From Strongylocentrotus purpuratus (lineage: Eukaryota > Echinodermata > Echinoidea > Camarodonta > Strongylocentrotidae): a stretch of DNA of 64,000 nucleotides. Under the pieces are notes generated by a model. The model was not told the DNA's origin and searched no databases. It saw only the letters and a program-made list of their open reading frames with translations. A program made the position numbers and the translations under genes. Positions 61,372 to 64,000 of this stretch are shown here, piece after piece; positions within the stretch are counted from its first letter, which is position 1; every line of letters begins with the position of its first letter. The stretch covers positions 4,895,563 through 4,959,562 of the forward strand of contig NW_022145601.1 in NCBI RefSeq assembly GCF_000002235.5. Reading direction: 5' to 3'.

Positions 61372-61870
61372 TTGTTTGTTTGTTTGTTTGTTTGTTTTAT
61401 TTCCGAAAATCATCATAAAAAAACAATAACACAATATAACAAAATCAAAGACTTATATATCAATGATAGAATGATAAAACGGTTGGATAGTCCATTTCAG
61501 AGCCATTAACCTAATGGCTCTGTTCTTCCATGGAGTCCAATATATATATAATGATACTATAATAAGTAATGACATAACAAAATAGTAAGTCGTAATTAAA
61601 AAAAAAAAAAAAAACACAAAAACATTGTACTTGTACTTAACTTAACTAAATCAAATTAAATTAAATTAAACAAAAAACACTAACAAAAAGCATTAAAATC
61701 TATTCAAATATCCCCTACCATCCCTAATGTAACAAAATACGACCCCAACCTTATCACCCACCCTGCTAACAATTAACTTAATTAGTTTTACAATATTCTA
61801 CACATTATCTAATTTAGTCTGTTTATTAAATTGATTATTTTCATGGCAAAAGCCAATGGGATTGCGAAAT
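61372..61870 (-). mobile_element. LINE 3' UTR with (CAAA)n tail
   Basis: Non-coding 3' region of the LINE whose ORF ends at 61871. On the minus strand it ends in GGAAATAAAACAAACAAACA, with about six CAAA units at 61373-61396, the integration-point tail. An 18-base A run lies near 61600 on the plus strand. Confidence 0.75.
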
Positions 61871-64000
61871 TTAAATATCAAAATAATTGAAGTATTTTTG
61901 AACATGTTTATTAAACAAATTTAGTCTGCCTAGCTGACGGAGCTTAGTAGGTAGTTCATTGTATAACACGGATCCACGATATAAGAATGTACGTTTACAC
62001 TGATTGGTTCTTGGTTTCGGAAGCATTAAATTGTCATTATATCTTAGCCCGTAACACTTTTCATTAAAAACAAATTTATCAGTCATATATTTAGGTGCTA
62101 GCTCATGAAATGTTTTAAACAGTAACGAACACATATGTCTCCGACGTCGAGATTTTAGGGTTTCCCAATCCAAGGTATCGTGAATCTGCTGAATAGATAT
62201 ATTATGTTCACCAGGTTTAACCTGAAGAATAATTCTTCCTGCCCGATTCTGAAGTTTCTGAAGTTGATCAAAATGATTATTATTTGCAGTTTGCCAAACA
62301 GTATCTGCATAGTCAAAGTGAGGCATAATTACAGATGTATAAATTAGTTTCAGATTTGACTCATTAATAAAATACCTCAATCTCCTCAAGAAACCAATCA
62401 TTTTCCCAATTTTTTTGTTCAATTGCTCTATATGAATATTCCACTTAAGTTCACAATCTACATTTACTCCAAGATATTTGAAACATTTTACTTGAATTAG
62501 CTTAGTGGCATTTATCTCTAAATTGAGAATATCATGCTTAGAAAGCATAAACTTTGTCCCTAAAAGCATGCATACTGTTTTACTGGAGTTCACAGAGAGT
62601 CTATTTGCATTCATCCAAGATTGTAGATGTCCTAGCTCTTCGTTTAAAACTGATTGAATCACATGTACATCTTTGTGGGAATAATACATAACCGTGTCGT
62701 CGGCATAAAAATGCAAATTGCATTTCGTGAAAGACCTAGGCAGATCGTTTATAAAAACTAAAAATAGCAGTGGCCCCAGTACTGAGCCCTGAGGTACGCC
62801 GTAATCAAGGGATAATTCTTCTGACAATGTTTGTCCTATGGAAGTTCTAATACGTCTTTTCATTAGATAATCCTGAAACCATCTTAATGAGGTACCTTGT
62901 ACTCCAATATCAGAAAGTTTTTTAATTAGAATTTGGTAATTGACAGTATCGAATGCCTTATGTAAATCGACAAAGACACACCCAGTATATTTCCCTTGAT
63001 CAATTGCTTCAAGCCATTCATCAGTTACTTTAATAAGTGCAGTAGTTGTGGAATGTTTCGATCTAAAGCCCGATTGCTCCTTCACTAATACATCATTGTC
63101 ATTCAGGTAATTAAGTAATTGTTTTTGAACAACCCTCTCTAAAAGTTTCGAAACACAGGGCAGTAATGATATTGGCCTGTAGTTATCTGGCTGACATTTG
63201 TCACCTTTTTTGTGCAATGGTATAATTTTTGCAATCTTCCACTGGCGAGGAACTACCCCATCAGTTATTGACTTATTAATAAGGTATGCTATAATTCTAA
63301 AGATTTCTGTTGCACAAGTTTTCAATATATAAGAACTGATCCCATCCAAACCAACCGATTTCTTATTCTTTAGGCTGTATATTTCTTTTAACACATCTGC
63401 TTCAGAAACTAAAGAAAGCTCAAATAGTGGGGTTTGCATATCATTATCCAGACCTGCCTCGTTACATACATGCGAGACATTAACACCATTACATGCATGT
63501 AGGACATTAGCAACATTGGCAAAATGATTATTAAAATAATTTGCAGTTTCAAAAATATCATGTGACACAGGAATAGGTGATTTAGAGCTCTTGTTGGGTA
63601 GGAGAGATTTAAGAGTCGGCCATGTTTGATTTCTGTCTATAGTTTCAGTTAATTTTTCGATAAAGTATTTCCTTTTAAGTTTTCTATTTTCAAATGTAAC
63701 TTTATTTTTTAATTGTCTATATTCTTTCCAATATTCATCTTTGTTTTCAAGTTTTGCCTTCTGTTTCATTTTGTCTCGCTCCTTCATTAATTCAAAAATC
63801 CATTCATTCAACCACGGTGAATGTTTCTTTCTTACTCTTTTAGTTTTGAGTGGCATGTACCTATTAACTACACCCAACAAAAGCTCTTGCCATCCATCTA
63901 CGGCGTCATCTATACTCTTCATTTCTTTAACATCAGACCAATCAAGCTCATTGATTTCTCTTTTAAAAGCATTCAAATCTACACCTTTTGATTTACGAAA
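61871..64000 (-). CDS. LINE ORF2 reverse transcriptase, CR1/Jockey-like (5' end outside window)
   Basis: One uninterrupted frame of more than 700 residues continues off the right edge; the residues upstream of 63976 are also open, so the true start is not in the window. Reverse transcriptase blocks in order: WKIAKIIPLHKKGD then YRPISLLPCVSKLLERVV; EQSGFRSKHSTTTAL; motif A CVFVDLHKAFDTVNY with its catalytic Asp; motif B YGVPQGSVLGPLLFLVF; motif C FYADDTVMY with both catalytic Asp; then FKYLGVNVD and the C-terminal LQKLQNRAGRIIL region. All are intact, suggesting a young, possibly mobile copy. The endonuclease is expected beyond 64000. The clade is inferred from motif style only. Confidence 0.9.
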   Translation of the reverse strand, partial: FRKSKGVDLNAFKREINELDWSDVKEMKSIDDAVDGWQELLLGVVNRYMPLKTKRVRKKHSPWLNEWIFELMKERDKMKQKAKLENKDEYWKEYRQLKNKVTFENRKLKRKYFIEKLTETIDRNQTWPTLKSLLPNKSSKSPIPVSHDIFETANYFNNHFANVANVLHACNGVNVSHVCNEAGLDNDMQTPLFELSLVSEADVLKEIYSLKNKKSVGLDGISSYILKTCATEIFRIIAYLINKSITDGVVPRQWKIAKIIPLHKKGDKCQPDNYRPISLLPCVSKLLERVVQKQLLNYLNDNDVLVKEQSGFRSKHSTTTALIKVTDEWLEAIDQGKYTGCVFVDLHKAFDTVNYQILIKKLSDIGVQGTSLRWFQDYLMKRRIRTSIGQTLSEELSLDYGVPQGSVLGPLLFLVFINDLPRSFTKCNLHFYADDTVMYYSHKDVHVIQSVLNEELGHLQSWMNANRLSVNSSKTVCMLLGTKFMLSKHDILNLEINATKLIQVKCFKYLGVNVDCELKWNIHIEQLNKKIGKMIGFLRRLRYFINESNLKLIYTSVIMPHFDYADTVWQTANNNHFDQLQKLQNRAGRIILQVKPGEHNISIQQIHDTLDWETLKSRRRRHMCSLLFKTFHELAPKYMTDKFVFNEKCYGLRYNDNLMLPKPRTNQCKRTFLYRGSVLYNELPTKLRQLGRLNLFNKHVQKYFNYFDI

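Overview
The window is eukaryotic animal DNA: AT-rich, intron-rich, full of short non-autonomous transposons, SINE and LINE copies. No bacterial operon features are visible. The recognisable gene is a NOD-like receptor (NLR) of Death-NACHT-LRR architecture. That architecture, with a large two-LRR-per-exon array, is characteristic of the expanded NLR families of echinoderms; a sea urchin is my best guess. Species is inferred, not proven.

Layout. (1) 1-12.6 kb: four tandem, increasingly truncated copies of one 5' unit. The last three each end in a homologous leader exon (9979, 11916 and 12513). Each leader encodes a 23-residue N-terminus beginning MGKxxSK, an N-myristoylation-type start. All three leaders end in phase 2, as the Death exon requires. 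Two miniature transposons sit in one unit copy and are absent at the matching site of the other. (2) 12.6-18.3 kb: the Death-domain exon (15309-15613) and the NACHT/winged-helix exon (16785-18325). Splice phases 2-1-0 match across the junctions. (3) 18.9-56.9 kb: LRR exons, all phase 0 to phase 0. One divergent exon (18972) is followed by 33 near-identical 165-bp cassettes (22596-54861), each encoding exactly two LRRs (55 aa), and then one divergent exon (56728). Short-form cassettes have a period of about 616 bp and long-form cassettes about 835 bp. A segmental tandem duplication of about 9 kb (28.15-37.12 and 37.12-45.27 kb) and a dimeric 1671-bp higher-order repeat lie inside the array. (4) 57.0-64 kb: a hairpin element, then three minus-strand LINE pieces: a dead 5'-truncated reverse transcriptase with a (TAA)n tail, an RNase H-bearing LINE fragment, and a younger LINE with an uninterrupted reverse transcriptase ORF inserted into it. 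A tentative THAP-like exon lies at 60307.

How it fits together. The pieces read as one plus-strand NLR gene: possibly lipidated leader, Death adaptor domain, NACHT ATPase, then a very long modular LRR sensor. All cassettes have symmetrical phase, so unequal crossing over, deletion or exon skipping keeps the reading frame. Between cassette classes, amino-acid change falls mainly on the exposed strand positions of both LRRs, while framework residues and flanking introns are nearly unchanged. A germline-expandable and possibly alternatively spliced recognition surface is the most interesting interpretation. Much of the array is nearly identical, so long-read confirmation of copy number matters.
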